Shown here: in pieces, positions 24,503 through 34,663 of the stretch
Numbering within the stretch: the stretch's first letter is position 1
Layout of the letters: every line of letters begins with the position of its first letter
DNA from: Ignavibacteria bacterium
GTDB taxonomy: Bacteria; Bacteroidota; Ignavibacteria; UBA10030
Assembly (NCBI GenBank): GCA_016873805.1
Contig: VGVZ01000003.1
Coordinates: forward strand, 62,001-126,000
Length of the DNA stretch: 64,000 nt
Reading direction: 5' to 3'
Made by a program: the position numbers and the translations under genes
The notes under the pieces: model-generated
The model's database searches: none
What the model saw: the letters and a program-made list of their open reading frames with translations, nothing else
Told to the model about the DNA's origin: nothing

Positions 24503-25336
24503 ATGGGAATTCGTAACCTACGTCCGGTCACCCCCTCCACGCGGTTCTATTCTGTTTCCTCGTTCGACGAGATCACGAAGAAGAAGGCAGAGAAGTCGTT
24601 GTTGACACCGCGTAAAGGATCAGGCGGACGAAACAACACGGGAAGGATCACGTCTCGCCATCGCGGCGGCGGACACAAACGTCGATATCGCGTGATCGAT
24701 TTCAAGCGTGATCGCCACGACATCGAATGCAAAGTGATTGCCATTGAATACGATCCCAACCGGTCGTGCCGCATCGCCCTCGTGCAGTATGTCGACGGCC
24801 AGAAACGATACATTCTGGCTCCGGATGGCGTGAAGGTCGGTTCGAAGCTTGTCGCCGGTATGAATGTCGATCCCGATGTCGGGAATGCGATGCCGCTGCG
24901 CAACGTCCCTGTCGGCACCTTCGTGCATAATGTGGAAATGAGGCCGGGAAAAGGGGGCCAGGTCGGTCGGAGCGCGGGCAATTCGTTACAGTTGATGGCA
25001 AAAGAGGGTGAATATGCGACCCTGAAGCTCCCCTCGGGCGAAGTGCGAAAGTTCCGTCAGGATTGTTTTGCGACCGTTGGCGTTGTCGGCAACACGGACC
25101 ACGAAAATCTCAGTCTCGGGAAGGCCGGACGATCGCGCTGGCTTGGGATCCGACCACAAACGCGAGGAATGGCCATGAACCCGGTCGACCATCCGATGGG
25201 CGGCGGCGAGGGACGCTCGAAGAGCGGCGGCGGCTGGCAACATCCGGTCTCGCCTTGGGGTCTGTACGCAAAGGGTCAGAAGACACGTCGTCGTCGGTTG
25301 CAGTCCAGCCAGTACATCGTCAAGAGAAAGAAGTAA
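24503..25336 (+). CDS. rplB: 50S ribosomal protein L2
   Basis: 277 residues, standard length. The OB-fold and SH3-like domains are followed by the conserved [20 protein letters not shown] segment near residues 227-246, whose His is close to the peptidyl-transferase centre. The start ATG follows GGGAGG. Confidence 0.98.
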   Translation: MGIRNLRPVTPSTRFYSVSSFDEITKKKAEKSLLTPRKGSGGRNNTGRITSRHRGGGHKRRYRVIDFKRDRHDIECKVIAIEYDPNRSCRIALVQYVDGQKRYILAPDGVKVGSKLVAGMNVDPDVGNAMPLRNVPVGTFVHNVEMRPGKGGQVGRSAGNSLQLMAKEGEYATLKLPSGEVRKFRQDCFATVGVVGNTDHENLSLGKAGRSRWLGIRPQTRGMAMNPVDHPMGGGEGRSKSGGGWQHPVSPWGLYAKGQKTRRRRLQSSQYIVKRKK

Positions 25337-25372
25337 CACTATCCACACTCCTCACACCGTAAAGAAGAGCAT

Positions 25373-25660
25373 ATGAGTCGTTCACTGAAGAAGGGCCCCT
25401 ACATCGACGAGAAGCTGAGCGCGAAGGTGCAGGTCCTCAACAAGACGAATCAGAAAAGGGTCATCAAGACCTGGTCACGGGCATGCACGGTTATTCCGGA
25501 CTTCGTCGGGCACACGTTTGCCGTTCACAATGGAAACAAGTTCGTTCCTGTGTATATCACTGAGGCAATGGTCGGTCACAAGCTCGGCGAGTTTGCACCG
25601 ACTCGGATCTTTCGTGGTCATCCCGGACTGAAATCGGAGAAGGCGACCTCATCGGCATAG
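25373..25660 (+). CDS. rpsS: 30S ribosomal protein S19
   Basis: 95 residues. [15 protein letters not shown] and the C-terminal [17 protein letters not shown] signature are typical of S19, which pairs with S13 in the 30S head. Standard S10-operon position. Confidence 0.97.
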   Translation: MSRSLKKGPYIDEKLSAKVQVLNKTNQKRVIKTWSRACTVIPDFVGHTFAVHNGNKFVPVYITEAMVGHKLGEFAPTRIFRGHPGLKSEKATSSA

Positions 25661-25687
25661 TGAACAGCGCAAAAAGGAATGAATGAT

Positions 25688-26191
25688 ATGGAAGCTCGTG
25701 CAATCAACAGATATGTCGGAACGTCCCCGCGAAAAATGCGGCTGGTGATCGACCTCATTCGGGGAATGGATGTCGAACACGCGTTGACCGTACTGCACTT
25801 TTCGCCCAAGCATGCGGCAAGGACTGCAGAGTTGGTTCTCCGGTCCGCGATTTCGAACCTTCAGAACAAAGATGATTCGGGGAGAATCGATTCGGCAAAC
25901 GTGTATGTGAAAGAAGCGTACGTCAACGGAGGTCCGGTGGTAAAACGGATTTCGCCGGCTCCGATGGGTCGCGCGTACAGAATTCGGAAGCGGTCGAACC
26001 ACATCACGATCGTGGTTGCTCAGCGGGAGACGCCGGCCGAGAAAGCCCAACCGAAGTCGAAGGCGAAGGCAGCTGAGGCGGTTGCTGAGCCCCCGGTGGA
26101 AAAAGCGAAGAGAGCACCAAAGGCATCAAAGGCGGCACCAAAGACAAAGAAAACAACAACACGCAAGAAGAAAGCTTCTTCTTCACGCTAA
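25688..26191 (+). CDS. rplV: 50S ribosomal protein L22 with long basic C-terminal tail
   Basis: 167 residues from ATG at 25688, which is 9 bases after AAGGA; an ATG at 25679 is too close to that site. Residues 1-110 are a normal L22 core (YVGTSPRKMRLVIDLIRGMD; PMGRAYRIRKRSNHITIVV). A tail of about 55 residues follows, almost only Lys, Ala, Pro, Thr and Arg (KAKRAPKASKAAPKTKKTTT), resembling histone H1 tails. The tail would lie on the ribosome surface near the exit tunnel. Confidence 0.95.
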   Translation: MEARAINRYVGTSPRKMRLVIDLIRGMDVEHALTVLHFSPKHAARTAELVLRSAISNLQNKDDSGRIDSANVYVKEAYVNGGPVVKRISPAPMGRAYRIRKRSNHITIVVAQRETPAEKAQPKSKAKAAEAVAEPPVEKAKRAPKASKAAPKTKKTTTRKKKASSSR

Positions 26192-26203
26192 TCGGAGGAA
26201 CTC

Positions 26204-26842
26204 TTGGGTCAGAAAACTAATCCGTTGGGATTTCGTCTTGGGGTATCGCGATCGTGGGATTCGAACTGGTACGACGAGCGCGGATTTTCAGCGAAGCTCC
26301 AGGAAGATATGATGGTCCGGAACTACATCCGCAACCGTCTGAGAAAGGCGGGGATTTCCCGTCTCCAAATCGACAGAACGCCGAAACGCGCGGTCATTAC
26401 CATCCACACCTCGCGCCCCGGTATCGTCATAGGTAAGAGCGGTAAAGAAATCGCCCAACTTGAAGAAGAATTGAAGAAGCTGACATCCAAAGAGGTCAAA
26501 ATTCTGATCCACGAAATTAAGCGACCTGAACTCGATGCCTACCTCGTCGCGGAATCGATCGCGAGTCAGTTGGAGGGACGCATTTCGTTCCGACGGGCGA
26601 TGAAGCAATCGATCACGCAGGCGATTCGGATGGGAGCCGAAGGAGTTCGCGTGATGTGTGCGGGTCGGCTTGGCGGTGCCGAAATCGCGCGAACCGAGCA
26701 ATACAAAGAGGGACGCATCCCGCTTCAGACGATTCGCGCGGACATCGACTATGCAACATCGACTGCGCGGACGATCTATGGGGCGATCGGTGTAAAGGTG
26801 TGGATCTGCAAAGGTGAGATTCTGGGTGCTCCCAGTCGCTAA
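26204..26842 (+). CDS. rpsC: 30S ribosomal protein S3
   Basis: 212 residues from a TTG start after GGAGGAA. GQKTNPLGFRLG opens the protein; the KH domain has RPGIVIGKSGKEI near residue 68. The C-terminal part contains GAEGVRVMCAGRLGGAEIAR. S3 lies at the mRNA entry site. Confidence 0.97.
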   Translation: MGQKTNPLGFRLGVSRSWDSNWYDERGFSAKLQEDMMVRNYIRNRLRKAGISRLQIDRTPKRAVITIHTSRPGIVIGKSGKEIAQLEEELKKLTSKEVKILIHEIKRPELDAYLVAESIASQLEGRISFRRAMKQSITQAIRMGAEGVRVMCAGRLGGAEIARTEQYKEGRIPLQTIRADIDYATSTARTIYGAIGVKVWICKGEILGAPSR

Positions 26843-26861
26843 GAGAAGGAGTTGGTAGCTC

Positions 26862-27281
26862 ATGTTAATGCCAAAGAGAGTGAAGTTTCGAAAGGCCCAG
26901 CGGGGTCGCACGCGCGGAAAGGCGACACGCGGCAATACCGTCGCCTTCGGCGACTACGGCTTGAAGGCCATCGAACCGGGCTGGATTACCCAGCGACAGA
27001 TCGAGGCCTCCCGCGTGGCACTCACCCGCATGATGAAGCGCGAAGGGAAAGTCTGGATTCGGATCTTCCCCGATAAGCCGGTCACCAAGAAGCCGGCGGA
27101 GACCCGTATGGGGAGCGGAAAGGGCGCTCCGGAATTTTGGGTCGCCGTAATCAAGCCGGGTCGCGTCCTCTTCGAGTTGGGTGGAGTCACCAAAGAGGTT
27201 GCGGCAGAAGCGTTTCGGCTCGCGATGCACAAGCTCCCGCTGCGGACAAAGTTCGTGACACGCGTGGATATGGAAGACTAA
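26862..27281 (+). CDS. rplP: 50S ribosomal protein L16
   Basis: 139 residues from ATG at 26862 with AAGGAG upstream; a second ATG two codons later (26868) is an alternative. [20 protein letters not shown] and the [19 protein letters not shown] signature are conserved. L16 positions tRNA in the A site. Confidence 0.97.
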   Translation: MLMPKRVKFRKAQRGRTRGKATRGNTVAFGDYGLKAIEPGWITQRQIEASRVALTRMMKREGKVWIRIFPDKPVTKKPAETRMGSGKGAPEFWVAVIKPGRVLFELGGVTKEVAAEAFRLAMHKLPLRTKFVTRVDMED

Positions 27282-27302
27282 TTACGCAAGGCGATCGACA
27301 TC

Positions 27303-27560
27303 ATGAAACCATTTGAACTGAGAGAGCTTTCCGACGCGGAGTTGCTCAAGAGAATCCAGGAGGAAGAAGAGAGTCTCTCCAACCTGAGATTTCAAAAGGT
27401 GCTGAGCCAGCTCGAAAACCCGATGAAGTTGCGGCTGATCCGGAAGGACATTGCACGGATGCGCACCATTCTGCGGGAACGTCAGCTGAAGTCAGCCCCC
27501 GAAAAGAAAGGCGCCCAGACTGCGGCACCTGAGGGTGCGTCACCCAATCCATCGAAGTAA
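27303..27560 (+). CDS. rpmC: 50S ribosomal protein L29
   Basis: 85 residues, longer than the usual 60-70. The coiled-coil core has [20 protein letters not shown] and [15 protein letters not shown]; the last 20 residues are a low-complexity Ala/Pro/Lys tail. L29 sits beside L23 at the tunnel exit. Confidence 0.95.
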   Translation: MKPFELRELSDAELLKRIQEEEESLSNLRFQKVLSQLENPMKLRLIRKDIARMRTILRERQLKSAPEKKGAQTAAPEGASPNPSK

Positions 27561-27577
27561 TCAGCCAAGGTGAGGAA

Positions 27578-27871
27578 TTGTCGTCACACATGAATACAGA
27601 ACACACAGCAGCCACGCCGATCCGGAATCGACGAAAGACTCGAGTCGGACGAGTAATCAGCAACAAGATGGACAAGAGCATCGTAGTGGCCATCGAAACG
27701 CGCACGCCGCATCCGATCTATAAGAAGTATCATCGTCGAACGTCGACGTTGATGGCGCACGATGAGAAACGTGAGGCGGGCATCGGAGATCTTGTGAAGG
27801 TGATGGAAACGCGTCCCCTCAGCAAGCAGAAACGATGGCGTCTCATCGCAGTCGTCGAAAAGGCAAAGTAA
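27578..27871 (+). CDS. rpsQ: 30S ribosomal protein S17
   Basis: 97 residues if translation starts at TTG 27578, 93 from ATG 27590; the Shine-Dalgarno AAGGTGAGG fits both imperfectly. The OB-fold signature [20 protein letters not shown] and [20 protein letters not shown] identify S17, an early 16S rRNA binder. Confidence 0.94.
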   Translation: MSSHMNTEHTAATPIRNRRKTRVGRVISNKMDKSIVVAIETRTPHPIYKKYHRRTSTLMAHDEKREAGIGDLVKVMETRPLSKQKRWRLIAVVEKAK

Positions 27872-27895
27872 CGGAGTGGATCACAGGAGCCGATC

Positions 27896-28264
27896 ATGAT
27901 TCAGGAAGAAACCAATCTCGTCGTGGCGGATAATTCGGGTGCGAAACGGATCCGTTGTATCCGAGTCCTCGGCGGTCACGACAAGCGCTATGCGACGGTG
28001 GGCGATCTTATCGTCGTCGCCGTGAAAAGCGCGATCCCCGGAGCCCCTGTGAAGAAGGGAGACGTCTCCCGGGCCGTTGTGGTTCGCACGAAGAAAGAAA
28101 TCCAACGGAAAGACGGATCATTCATCCGCTTTGATGAAAACGCCGCCGTTCTCCTCAATAATCAGGGAGAGCCGCGTGGGACCCGCATCTTCGGTCCCGT
28201 TGCACGCGAGCTTCGCGAACGTCAGTACATGAAAATCATCTCACTCGCGCCTGAAGTACTCTAA
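27896..28264 (+). CDS. rplN: 50S ribosomal protein L14
   Basis: 122 residues. [20 protein letters not shown] and the signature near residue 60 ([20 protein letters not shown]) are typical of L14, which forms an intersubunit bridge. First gene of the spc group; spacing of 24 bases to rpsQ shows no break. Confidence 0.97.
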   Translation: MIQEETNLVVADNSGAKRIRCIRVLGGHDKRYATVGDLIVVAVKSAIPGAPVKKGDVSRAVVVRTKKEIQRKDGSFIRFDENAAVLLNNQGEPRGTRIFGPVARELRERQYMKIISLAPEVL

Positions 28265-28279
28265 GGGAATTGAAGATCT

Positions 28280-28603
28280 ATGCATGTGCACAAAAACGAT
28301 ATCGTGAAGGTCATTGCCGGGAACTTCCTCGGGAAGCAGGGAAAGGTGCTGAAAGTGTTTCCCGACAAAAACCGGCTCATCATCGAGAATGTTAATCTCG
28401 TCAAGCGACACACGCGCCCGAGTCAGAAGAATCCTCAGGGGGGTGTGGTCCAGAAAGAAGCTTCAATCAACGCCTCGAACGTCGTCGTGATCTGCCCGAA
28501 ATGCAGCGAGCCGACACGCACGGGTTCGGCGCACGTCACAGACACCGTGAGCAAACGCAAGAAGAAGATGCGTGTCTGCAAGAACTGCAAGGAGATGTTC
28601 TAA
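28280..28603 (+). CDS. rplX: 50S ribosomal protein L24
   Basis: 107 residues. The KOW motif [20 protein letters not shown] opens the protein. A C-terminal four-cysteine site ([12 protein letters not shown] ... CKNCKEMF) makes this the zinc-ribbon variety of L24. L24 is an assembly initiator of the 50S subunit. Confidence 0.96.
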   Translation: MHVHKNDIVKVIAGNFLGKQGKVLKVFPDKNRLIIENVNLVKRHTRPSQKNPQGGVVQKEASINASNVVVICPKCSEPTRTGSAHVTDTVSKRKKKMRVCKNCKEMF

Positions 28604-28614
28604 GGATAGAAGGT

Positions 28615-29292
28615 ATGGCCAAAGACAAAGCACCGAAAAAAGGGAAAAAGGCGGAAGGGACTGCTGAGACGTCGTCCAAGCGCGACGGCGGGACCGTGGA
28701 GAAGGGTGTTCCGGCACGATTGTTCGAGATGTACAAGAAGGACGTTGTCCCGGCAATGATGAAGCGGTTCGACTACGCGAACGTCATGCAGGTCCCGAAA
28801 CTCGAGAAGATTTCGCTCAACATGGGCGTGGGGGATGCCGCACAGGATCCCAAGCTGCTCGATATCGCTGTTCGCGAACTCGAGACGATCACAGGCCAGA
28901 AAGTGGCGATCACGCGATCTAAGAAAGCAATCTCGAATTTCAAACTGAGAGAGAACGTTCCCATCGGCTGTCGAGTGACGCTCCGCCGGGCGCACATGTA
29001 CGAGTTCCTGGATCGGTTGATCAATGTAGCTATCCCGCGTGTTCGCGATTTCCGAGGTGTCTCCGACAAGTCATTTGACGGTCGCGGGAATTACACGCTC
29101 GGCATCAAAGAACAGATCGTGTTTACAGAGATCGACGTCGACAAAGTGACGCGGATTACAGGGCTCGACATCACAATCGTCACGACGGCAAAAACCGATC
29201 TCGAGGCATACGAGCTTCTGAAGATGCTCGGGATGCCGTTTGTGAAGCGACAAGAGATTCTCACCGAAGAGATAGCCACCACTGCAAACTAA
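28615..29292 (+). CDS. rplE: 50S ribosomal protein L5 with basic N-terminal extension
   Basis: 225 residues from ATG at 28615, 11 bases after rplX. The first ~32 residues ([20 protein letters not shown]...) are a Lys/Ala-rich extension absent from most L5 proteins. The core shows [15 protein letters not shown] and the 5S-rRNA-binding [20 protein letters not shown] signature. L5 contacts 5S rRNA and the P-site tRNA. Confidence 0.95.
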   Translation: MAKDKAPKKGKKAEGTAETSSKRDGGTVEKGVPARLFEMYKKDVVPAMMKRFDYANVMQVPKLEKISLNMGVGDAAQDPKLLDIAVRELETITGQKVAITRSKKAISNFKLRENVPIGCRVTLRRAHMYEFLDRLINVAIPRVRDFRGVSDKSFDGRGNYTLGIKEQIVFTEIDVDKVTRITGLDITIVTTAKTDLEAYELLKMLGMPFVKRQEILTEEIATTAN

Positions 29293-29306
29293 CGAGGAGT
29301 AGCTGC

Positions 29307-29492
29307 TTGGCACGCTTAGCAATGAGAGTGAAGGCGAAACGAACGCCAAAGTACAAAGTACGACAACACAATCGATGTGGCATCTGCGGCCGATCCCGGG
29401 CGTACTATCGGAAGTTCGGTATCTGTCGGATCTGTCTCCGCAACCTCGCGCTCGAAGGCAAGATCCCCGGACTGAAGAAGGCCAGCTGGTAG
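29307..29492 (+). CDS. rpsN: 30S ribosomal protein S14, zinc-binding type
   Basis: 61 residues from a TTG start after GAGGAG, the short type Z form. CGIC near residue 24 and CRIC near residue 40 form the zinc site, with [20 protein letters not shown] as signature. Located between rplE and rpsH as expected. The N-terminus ([12 protein letters not shown]) is a slight variant of the usual MAKKSLI. Confidence 0.96.
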   Translation: MARLAMRVKAKRTPKYKVRQHNRCGICGRSRAYYRKFGICRICLRNLALEGKIPGLKKASW

Positions 29493-29526
29493 CATCGACT
29501 CAACATTTTTGAGGAGCACGTATTCA

Positions 29527-29922
29527 ATGCCTGTTACTGATCCCATCGCAGATTTTCTGACGCGCATTCGCAATGCCGCGAAGGCGAAGCACAAAACCGT
29601 CGATATCCCAGCGTCGAATCTCAAGAAATTGATTGCCCAGATCCTGGTCGATCAAAAGTTTATCGCGGGATTCACGCTCCTTGAGGATAGCAAGCAGGGA
29701 ATCCTTCGAGTTCAGCTGAAGTACTATGAAGGGCGGCCGGTGATCCAGGGCCTGCGGCGCGTCAGCAGACCGGGAATTCGTCGATACCGAGGGAAAGACA
29801 GCCTGCCACGCGTGAAAGGCGGACTTGGAATCGCAATCGTGTCGACTTCGAAGGGTGTCATGACAGATGTTCAGGCAAGAAAGAATAATGTGGGCGGCGA
29901 GGTGCTCGCCTACGTTTGGTAA
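29527..29922 (+). CDS. rpsH: 30S ribosomal protein S8
   Basis: 131 residues from ATG at 29527, with GAGGAG 10 bases before it. [20 protein letters not shown] and the C-terminal [18 protein letters not shown] signature identify S8, which binds 16S helix 21 and represses the spc operon in Escherichia coli. Confidence 0.97.
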   Translation: MPVTDPIADFLTRIRNAAKAKHKTVDIPASNLKKLIAQILVDQKFIAGFTLLEDSKQGILRVQLKYYEGRPVIQGLRRVSRPGIRRYRGKDSLPRVKGGLGIAIVSTSKGVMTDVQARKNNVGGEVLAYVW

Positions 29923-29954
29923 GCCGTACCAGGATCTGATGAGGAGTAACCACC

Positions 29955-30503
29955 GTGTCAAGAATCGGTCGTAAACCTGTCCAAATCGCAAAAGGAATTA
30001 CTGTCACCCAGGAGAGCGGAATCCTGAAGGTCAAAGGACCCAAGGGCGAGCTCTCCACCGTCCCGCACCGCCTGATCGGCGTCGACATCAAGGGACAAGA
30101 GATCGTGCTGACTCGTCATTCGGATGAGAAATTCAGCAAATCCCTTCATGGTCTGTGGCGAGCGCTGATTCAGAACATGGTCACGGGCGTCAGTGAGGGA
30201 TTCAGTCGCAAGTTGGAGATCGTTGGTGTCGGATATCGCGCGGAAATGAAGGGAAAGAAACTCCATCTCCAGGTCGGCTATTCCCATCCGATCCTGTTTT
30301 CGCCGCCCGACGGCGTGAAGATCGAGACTCCGACGCAAACGAGTATCCTCGTGAGCGGCATCGACAAGCAACTCGTGGGACTCGTTGCATCGAAAATCCG
30401 CTCCTTCAGACCCCCCGAGCCGTACAAAGGAAAGGGGATCAAGTACGAAGGTGAATATATCCGACGCAAGGCAGGGAAAGCGGCGGCAACAGGTGCCAAG
30501 TAG
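29955..30503 (+). CDS. rplF: 50S ribosomal protein L6
   Basis: 182 residues from a GTG start after GAGGAG. SRIGRKPVQIAKGITVTQES begins the first of two duplicated domains; the C-terminal signature PPEPYKGKGIKYEGEYIRRK is intact. L6 lies at the factor-binding site near the sarcin-ricin loop. Confidence 0.97.
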   Translation: MSRIGRKPVQIAKGITVTQESGILKVKGPKGELSTVPHRLIGVDIKGQEIVLTRHSDEKFSKSLHGLWRALIQNMVTGVSEGFSRKLEIVGVGYRAEMKGKKLHLQVGYSHPILFSPPDGVKIETPTQTSILVSGIDKQLVGLVASKIRSFRPPEPYKGKGIKYEGEYIRRKAGKAAATGAK

Positions 30504-30540
30504 CGCGCCACACGCGTAGAGCTATCAGAAGGAACATGCA

Positions 30541-30909
30541 ATGATTCTCCAGAAAAAAGTTGAACGCCGGATCAAGAAGCGGATCCGGATCAAAAAGAAC
30601 ATCACCGGAACGCCTCAGCGACCGCGTCTGACGGTCTATCGGAGTCTGAAACACGTTTACGCGATGATCATCGACGACACGAGCGGCAGGACGCTTGTGG
30701 AGGCCTCGACACTCTCGAAGGATCTTCGCGACAGAATCAAAGAGACTTCGGCCCGCATGGATGCCTGCAAGCTGATTGGAAAGGCGGCGGCAGAACGGGC
30801 GCTTCAGAAGAACATCACCGAGGTTGTGTTCGACCGCAACGGCTTTCTCTATCACGGCCGTGTCAAAGCGGTGGCTGACGGCGCACGCGAAGGCGGACTG
30901 AAATTCTAA
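30541..30909 (+). CDS. rplR: 50S ribosomal protein L18
   Basis: 122 residues. The conserved [20 protein letters not shown] strand pair and the [19 protein letters not shown] end mark L18, which with L5 binds 5S rRNA. Confidence 0.97.
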   Translation: MILQKKVERRIKKRIRIKKNITGTPQRPRLTVYRSLKHVYAMIIDDTSGRTLVEASTLSKDLRDRIKETSARMDACKLIGKAAAERALQKNITEVVFDRNGFLYHGRVKAVADGAREGGLKF

Positions 30910-30940
30910 TTCTCGTCGTTTTCATCAACACCAAGAGCAT

Positions 30941-31447
30941 ATGTCAAAAATCAAAGCTGGCGAACTCGAACTCAAAGAACGACTCGTTCACATCAATCGC
31001 GTCGCGAAGGTTGTTAAAGGCGGACGGCGGTTCAGTTTCAACGCCGTTGTGGTTGTTGGCGACGGCAACGGCCACGTAGGAATCGGCCTGGGAAAAGCCA
31101 ATGAAGTTACTGACGCCATCGCGAAGGGTGTTGACGATGCCAAAAAGAATGTCGTGAAGGTTCCCGTGTACAAGGGGACGATTCCTCACGAAGTCATCGG
31201 CAAATACGGAGCAGGAAAGATCTTGCTGAAGCCGGCGTCTCCCGGTACCGGATGCATCGCCGGAGGAGGGGTGCGTGCCGTTCTCGAATCCGCAGGGATC
31301 AAAGACGTTTTGACCAAGCAGATGGGATCGTCAAATCCGCACAACGTCGTGAAGGCGACGATGAAGGCCCTGCTGATGCTTGCCGATCCACTGTCGGTTG
31401 CCCAGCGTCGAGGAATGAAGCTCAACGAATTGTTTCAACAGAATTGA
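30941..31447 (+). CDS. rpsE: 30S ribosomal protein S5
   Basis: 168 residues. The dsRNA-binding-like domain ([20 protein letters not shown]) with the signature [20 protein letters not shown] is near residues 43-62. S5 supports decoding fidelity and mRNA entry. Confidence 0.97.
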   Translation: MSKIKAGELELKERLVHINRVAKVVKGGRRFSFNAVVVVGDGNGHVGIGLGKANEVTDAIAKGVDDAKKNVVKVPVYKGTIPHEVIGKYGAGKILLKPASPGTGCIAGGGVRAVLESAGIKDVLTKQMGSSNPHNVVKATMKALLMLADPLSVAQRRGMKLNELFQQN

Positions 31448-31459
31448 GTGTGAATCACC

Positions 31460-31648
31460 ATGGCAGAACCCAAGAAGATCAAGATCACCCAGACTCGCAG
31501 CATCATCGATCAATTGGAGAAAACGAAACGTACCATCAAAGCACTGGGACTTGGGCGTCCGCGTCGATCGGTGGTGAAGGTCGACACGCCCCAGATTCGC
31601 GGCATGGTGCGTGTGGTTCGACACATTGTGAAGGTCGAAGAAGTCTGA
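31460..31648 (+). CDS. rpmD: 50S ribosomal protein L30
   Basis: 62 residues. KIKITQTRSIIDQLEKTKRT and LGLGRPRRSVVKVDTPQIRG are typical of L30. Its presence helps separate this genome from lineages lacking rpmD. Confidence 0.96.
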   Translation: MAEPKKIKITQTRSIIDQLEKTKRTIKALGLGRPRRSVVKVDTPQIRGMVRVVRHIVKVEEV

Positions 31649-31688
31649 GTTGAAGCTGGTGAAGTCACCCGAAAGAGGAACCAACGAA

Positions 31689-32156
31689 ATGGCCAAAGAT
31701 ATTCTCAGCAATCTTACACCCGCCGCCGGCTCGCGCAAGAAAACGAAACGGATTGGTCGGGGCCAGGGATCCGGACACGGCAGGACCGCGACCAAGGGGC
31801 ACAAAGGCGCCCGGTCACGTTCCGGTCACAAGTTCAAAATCTGGTTTGAGGGGGGACAGATGCCCCTGACGCGTCGTGTGCCGAAGTATGGGTTTACCTC
31901 GCGCAACCGGATCGATACGCAGATCGTCAATGTGGAAACGCTGGAAAAACTTGCCGAAGCGAAAAAGATCGGCGGCGCCGCAGTGACACCGGAACTCCTC
32001 TTCAACGTCGGTGCCATCGCCAAGAAGAACATTCCCGTCAAAATTCTCGGCAACGGCGCATTGAAGTCAAAGTTGGAAGTCTCGGCTCACGCGTTCAGCA
32101 AGTCAGCAGTGGCAAAGATCGAAGCAGCAGGCGGAACGGTTACACTTCTCTCTTAA
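31689..32156 (+). CDS. rplO: 50S ribosomal protein L15
   Basis: 155 residues from ATG at 31689 after AGAGGAA. The glycine-rich N-terminal tail (RIGRGQGSGHGRTATKGHKG) threads into 23S rRNA; the C-terminal domain ends in IEAAGGTVTLLS. Directly upstream of secY as in most bacteria. Confidence 0.96.
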   Translation: MAKDILSNLTPAAGSRKKTKRIGRGQGSGHGRTATKGHKGARSRSGHKFKIWFEGGQMPLTRRVPKYGFTSRNRIDTQIVNVETLEKLAEAKKIGGAAVTPELLFNVGAIAKKNIPVKILGNGALKSKLEVSAHAFSKSAVAKIEAAGGTVTLLS

Positions 32157-32168
32157 CGCTAGGATCTT

Positions 32169-33494
32169 ATGAGCAAGCTTACTGAAACCTTTCAGAATAT
32201 TTTCAAGATTCAGGAACTGCGCGATCGGTTGTTTTTCACCGCAGCGCTGCTCGTGGTGGTCCGGATTGGATCGCACATCACGCTCCCCGGCGTCGACGCG
32301 AAGCTGTTGGCGGACACGATCCGAACCTCTTCAGAGGGAACGCTGTTCGGTTTGTACGATCTGTTCGTGGGAGGCGCATTCAGCAATGCGGCGGTTTTTG
32401 CTCTCGGCATTATGCCGTACATCAGCGCCTCGATCGTGATCCAGCTTCTTGGCGCCGTTGTCCCGTACTTCCAGAAGCTCCAGAAGGAGGGGGAGGACGG
32501 ACGGAAGAAGATAACGCAATACACCCGATACGGAACGGTCTTTATTTCGTTGTTGCAGGGGAGCGGCGTTGTCGTGAAGCTGCTCAACACGAACACGCCC
32601 GGTGGACCGATCGTCCCCATCGAAGTCCAGGGCTTCGGATTCGCGTTCAGCACTGTGCTGTTTCTGACGGCAGGGACCGTATTTATGATGTGGCTTGGTG
32701 AACAAATCACTGAACGCGGCGTTGGGAACGGGATCTCGTTGATCATCTTTATCGGAATCATCGCTCGCTTCCCGACTTCAGTGATCGATGAGTTCATGAT
32801 CGCTCAGAACTTCATCGTCGAGTTGGTGATCCTCGCGCTGATGGGACTCGTCGTTGCCGCTGTCGTCCTGGTGACACAGGGAACGCGTCGGATTCCGGTT
32901 CAGTATGCCAAGCGCGTGGTCGGCCGAAAAGTCTATGGCGGTGTCACGCAGTACATTCCGCTCCGGGTGAATACCGCCGGCGTGATGCCGATCATCTTTG
33001 CGCAGGCCATTATGTTTGTCCCGAGTGTCATCTTCTCGTTCTTTCCCGAGAGTGATTTTGTTGCCGAGCTGAACGCAAATTGGTTCAGCTACGATTCGTG
33101 GTTCTATTCGATCGTCTACGGCTTGATGATTATCTTCTTCACCTATTTCTATACGGCCATCGCCTTCAATCCGAAGGACGTCGCCGACAACATGAAAAAG
33201 CAAGGCGGCTTCATTCCTGGGATCAGACCCGGAGCCCACACGTCTGAATTCGTGGACAATATTCTGACGAAGATTACGCTCCCCGGTTCGATCTTTCTGG
33301 CCGTTGTGGCGATCCTTCCGACGGTCATGATCAAGATGGGCGTGACGCCGAGTTTTGCACAGTTCTTTGGCGGCACAAGTTTGTTGATCTGTGTTGGTGT
33401 CGCACTTGATACGCTCCAGCAGGTGGAGTCGCACCTTCTCATGCGTCATTACGACGGATTCATGAAGAGCGGCAAACTGCGAGGCCGGCGCTAG
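32169..33494 (+). CDS. secY: Preprotein translocase subunit SecY
   Basis: 441 residues with ten hydrophobic segments, the pore of the Sec translocon in the inner membrane. Signatures are the plug/TM2 region (LFVGGAFSNAAVFALGIMPY) and TM4-5 (GERG-type ITERGVGNGISLIIFIGI). The cytosolic loop NPKDVADNMKKQGGFIPGIR is near residue 333. It supplies the Sec step for the secreted proteins encoded downstream. adk, often next, is missing here. Confidence 0.97.
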   Translation: MSKLTETFQNIFKIQELRDRLFFTAALLVVVRIGSHITLPGVDAKLLADTIRTSSEGTLFGLYDLFVGGAFSNAAVFALGIMPYISASIVIQLLGAVVPYFQKLQKEGEDGRKKITQYTRYGTVFISLLQGSGVVVKLLNTNTPGGPIVPIEVQGFGFAFSTVLFLTAGTVFMMWLGEQITERGVGNGISLIIFIGIIARFPTSVIDEFMIAQNFIVELVILALMGLVVAAVVLVTQGTRRIPVQYAKRVVGRKVYGGVTQYIPLRVNTAGVMPIIFAQAIMFVPSVIFSFFPESDFVAELNANWFSYDSWFYSIVYGLMIIFFTYFYTAIAFNPKDVADNMKKQGGFIPGIRPGAHTSEFVDNILTKITLPGSIFLAVVAILPTVMIKMGVTPSFAQFFGGTSLLICVGVALDTLQQVESHLLMRHYDGFMKSGKLRGRR

Positions 33495-33511
33495 AATGCA
33501 GTAGAGCGACC

Positions 33512-34270
33512 ATGGTCTGGATCAAAACGAAACGCGAAATTGATGTGATCCAAGAGAGCTCGAGGATTGTCGCGGAAGTGTTGCGGCTTGTCGGCGCGCA
33601 TGTCAGGCCAGGAGTGACGACGCTGGAGCTTGATCAGCTCGCGGAAGAGTACATCCGGGCAAATGACGCGCAGCCGGCGTTCAAAGGGTACGGTTCTCTG
33701 AAAACAAATCAGTTTCCTGCAACGCTCTGCACGTCGGTGGACGAAGAAGTTGTTCATGGAATTCCGTCGAAACGCACATTGCGAGAGGGTGAGATTCTCT
33801 CCGTCGATGTCGGCGTGAAGAAGAACGGATACTTCGGCGATGGAGCGAAATCGTTTGCCGTCGGTCACATATCGGCCGACAAACAGCGGCTCCTGAGAGT
33901 GACGGAAGAATCGCTGTATCGGGGGATCGAGCAGGCGGTCGCAGGCAAGATGGTTCATGACATCTCGGCTGCCGTTCAGGAGCATGTGGAGCGGAACGGG
34001 TTTTCAGTCGTCCGCGAACTCGTTGGTCACGGCATTGGCAAAGAACTTCACGAAGAGCCGCAGATCCCAAACTTCGGGAAAGCCGGAACGGGGATGAAGC
34101 TGAAGGAGGGGATGACGCTCGCGGTAGAACCGATGGTGAATCTCGGCGACTGGCGAGTGAGAGTGGCGGCGGACGGCTGGACGGTCATCACGGAAGATGG
34201 ATCACCGTCGGCCCATTTTGAACATACAGTCGCCATCGTGGATGGCAAACCGGAGATCCTTACGCAATAG
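33512..34270 (+). CDS. map: Methionine aminopeptidase, type I
   Basis: 252 residues. It removes the initiator methionine from nascent proteins. The five metal ligands can be placed: Asp in SVDVGVKKNGYFGDGAKSF (two Asp), His in GHGIGKELHEEP, Glu in VEPMVN and Glu in HFEHTVAI. There is no N-terminal zinc-finger extension. It follows secY by 17 bases. Confidence 0.97.
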   Translation: MVWIKTKREIDVIQESSRIVAEVLRLVGAHVRPGVTTLELDQLAEEYIRANDAQPAFKGYGSLKTNQFPATLCTSVDEEVVHGIPSKRTLREGEILSVDVGVKKNGYFGDGAKSFAVGHISADKQRLLRVTEESLYRGIEQAVAGKMVHDISAAVQEHVERNGFSVVRELVGHGIGKELHEEPQIPNFGKAGTGMKLKEGMTLAVEPMVNLGDWRVRVAADGWTVITEDGSPSAHFEHTVAIVDGKPEILTQ

Positions 34271-34278
34271 ACTGAACT

Positions 34279-34497
34279 ATGGCGAAACAAGGTCCAATCA
34301 AAGTAGACGGAGTCATTACGGAAACACTGCCGAATGCCTCTTTTCGGGTGAAGTTGGACAACGGTGTGGAGATTCTGGCGCACATCTCTGGAAAAATGAG
34401 AATGCATTTTATCAAGATACTGGTTGGTGACAGGGTGACGGTCGAGATGTCGCCGTATGATCTCACCAAAGGCCGCATCACCTACCGGTACAAATAG
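34279..34497 (+). CDS. infA: Translation initiation factor IF-1
   Basis: 72 residues, the exact family length. A single OB-fold with [40 protein letters not shown] and [15 protein letters not shown]. It binds the ribosomal A site during initiation. It follows map by 8 bases. Confidence 0.98.
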   Translation: MAKQGPIKVDGVITETLPNASFRVKLDNGVEILAHISGKMRMHFIKILVGDRVTVEMSPYDLTKGRITYRYK

Positions 34498-34515
34498 TCG
34501 AACGCGGGTGCAAGC

Positions 34516-34629
34516 ATGAAAGTACGATCGTCAATCAAGAAACTGTGCGAAAACTGCAAGGTCATCCGGCGCAAGAATGTCGTTCGGGTGATCTGCAAGA
34601 ATCCCAAGCACAAACAGCGGCAGGGATAG
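34516..34629 (+). CDS. rpmJ: 50S ribosomal protein L36
   Basis: 37 residues, [20 protein letters not shown] followed by [17 protein letters not shown]. The CxxC...C...H zinc site is complete, so it is the C+ type. The gene is short but fits perfectly between infA and rpsM. Confidence 0.97.
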   Translation: MKVRSSIKKLCENCKVIRRKNVVRVICKNPKHKQRQG

Positions 34630-34663
34630 TCGCTGAGAAACAAAGAGCAAGGAGAACAAGACA

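Noticed and set aside
28501-28614. Upstream extension of the rplE frame
   Set aside because: It would overlap rplX by about 100 bases; ATG 28615 follows the rplX stop with a suitable site.
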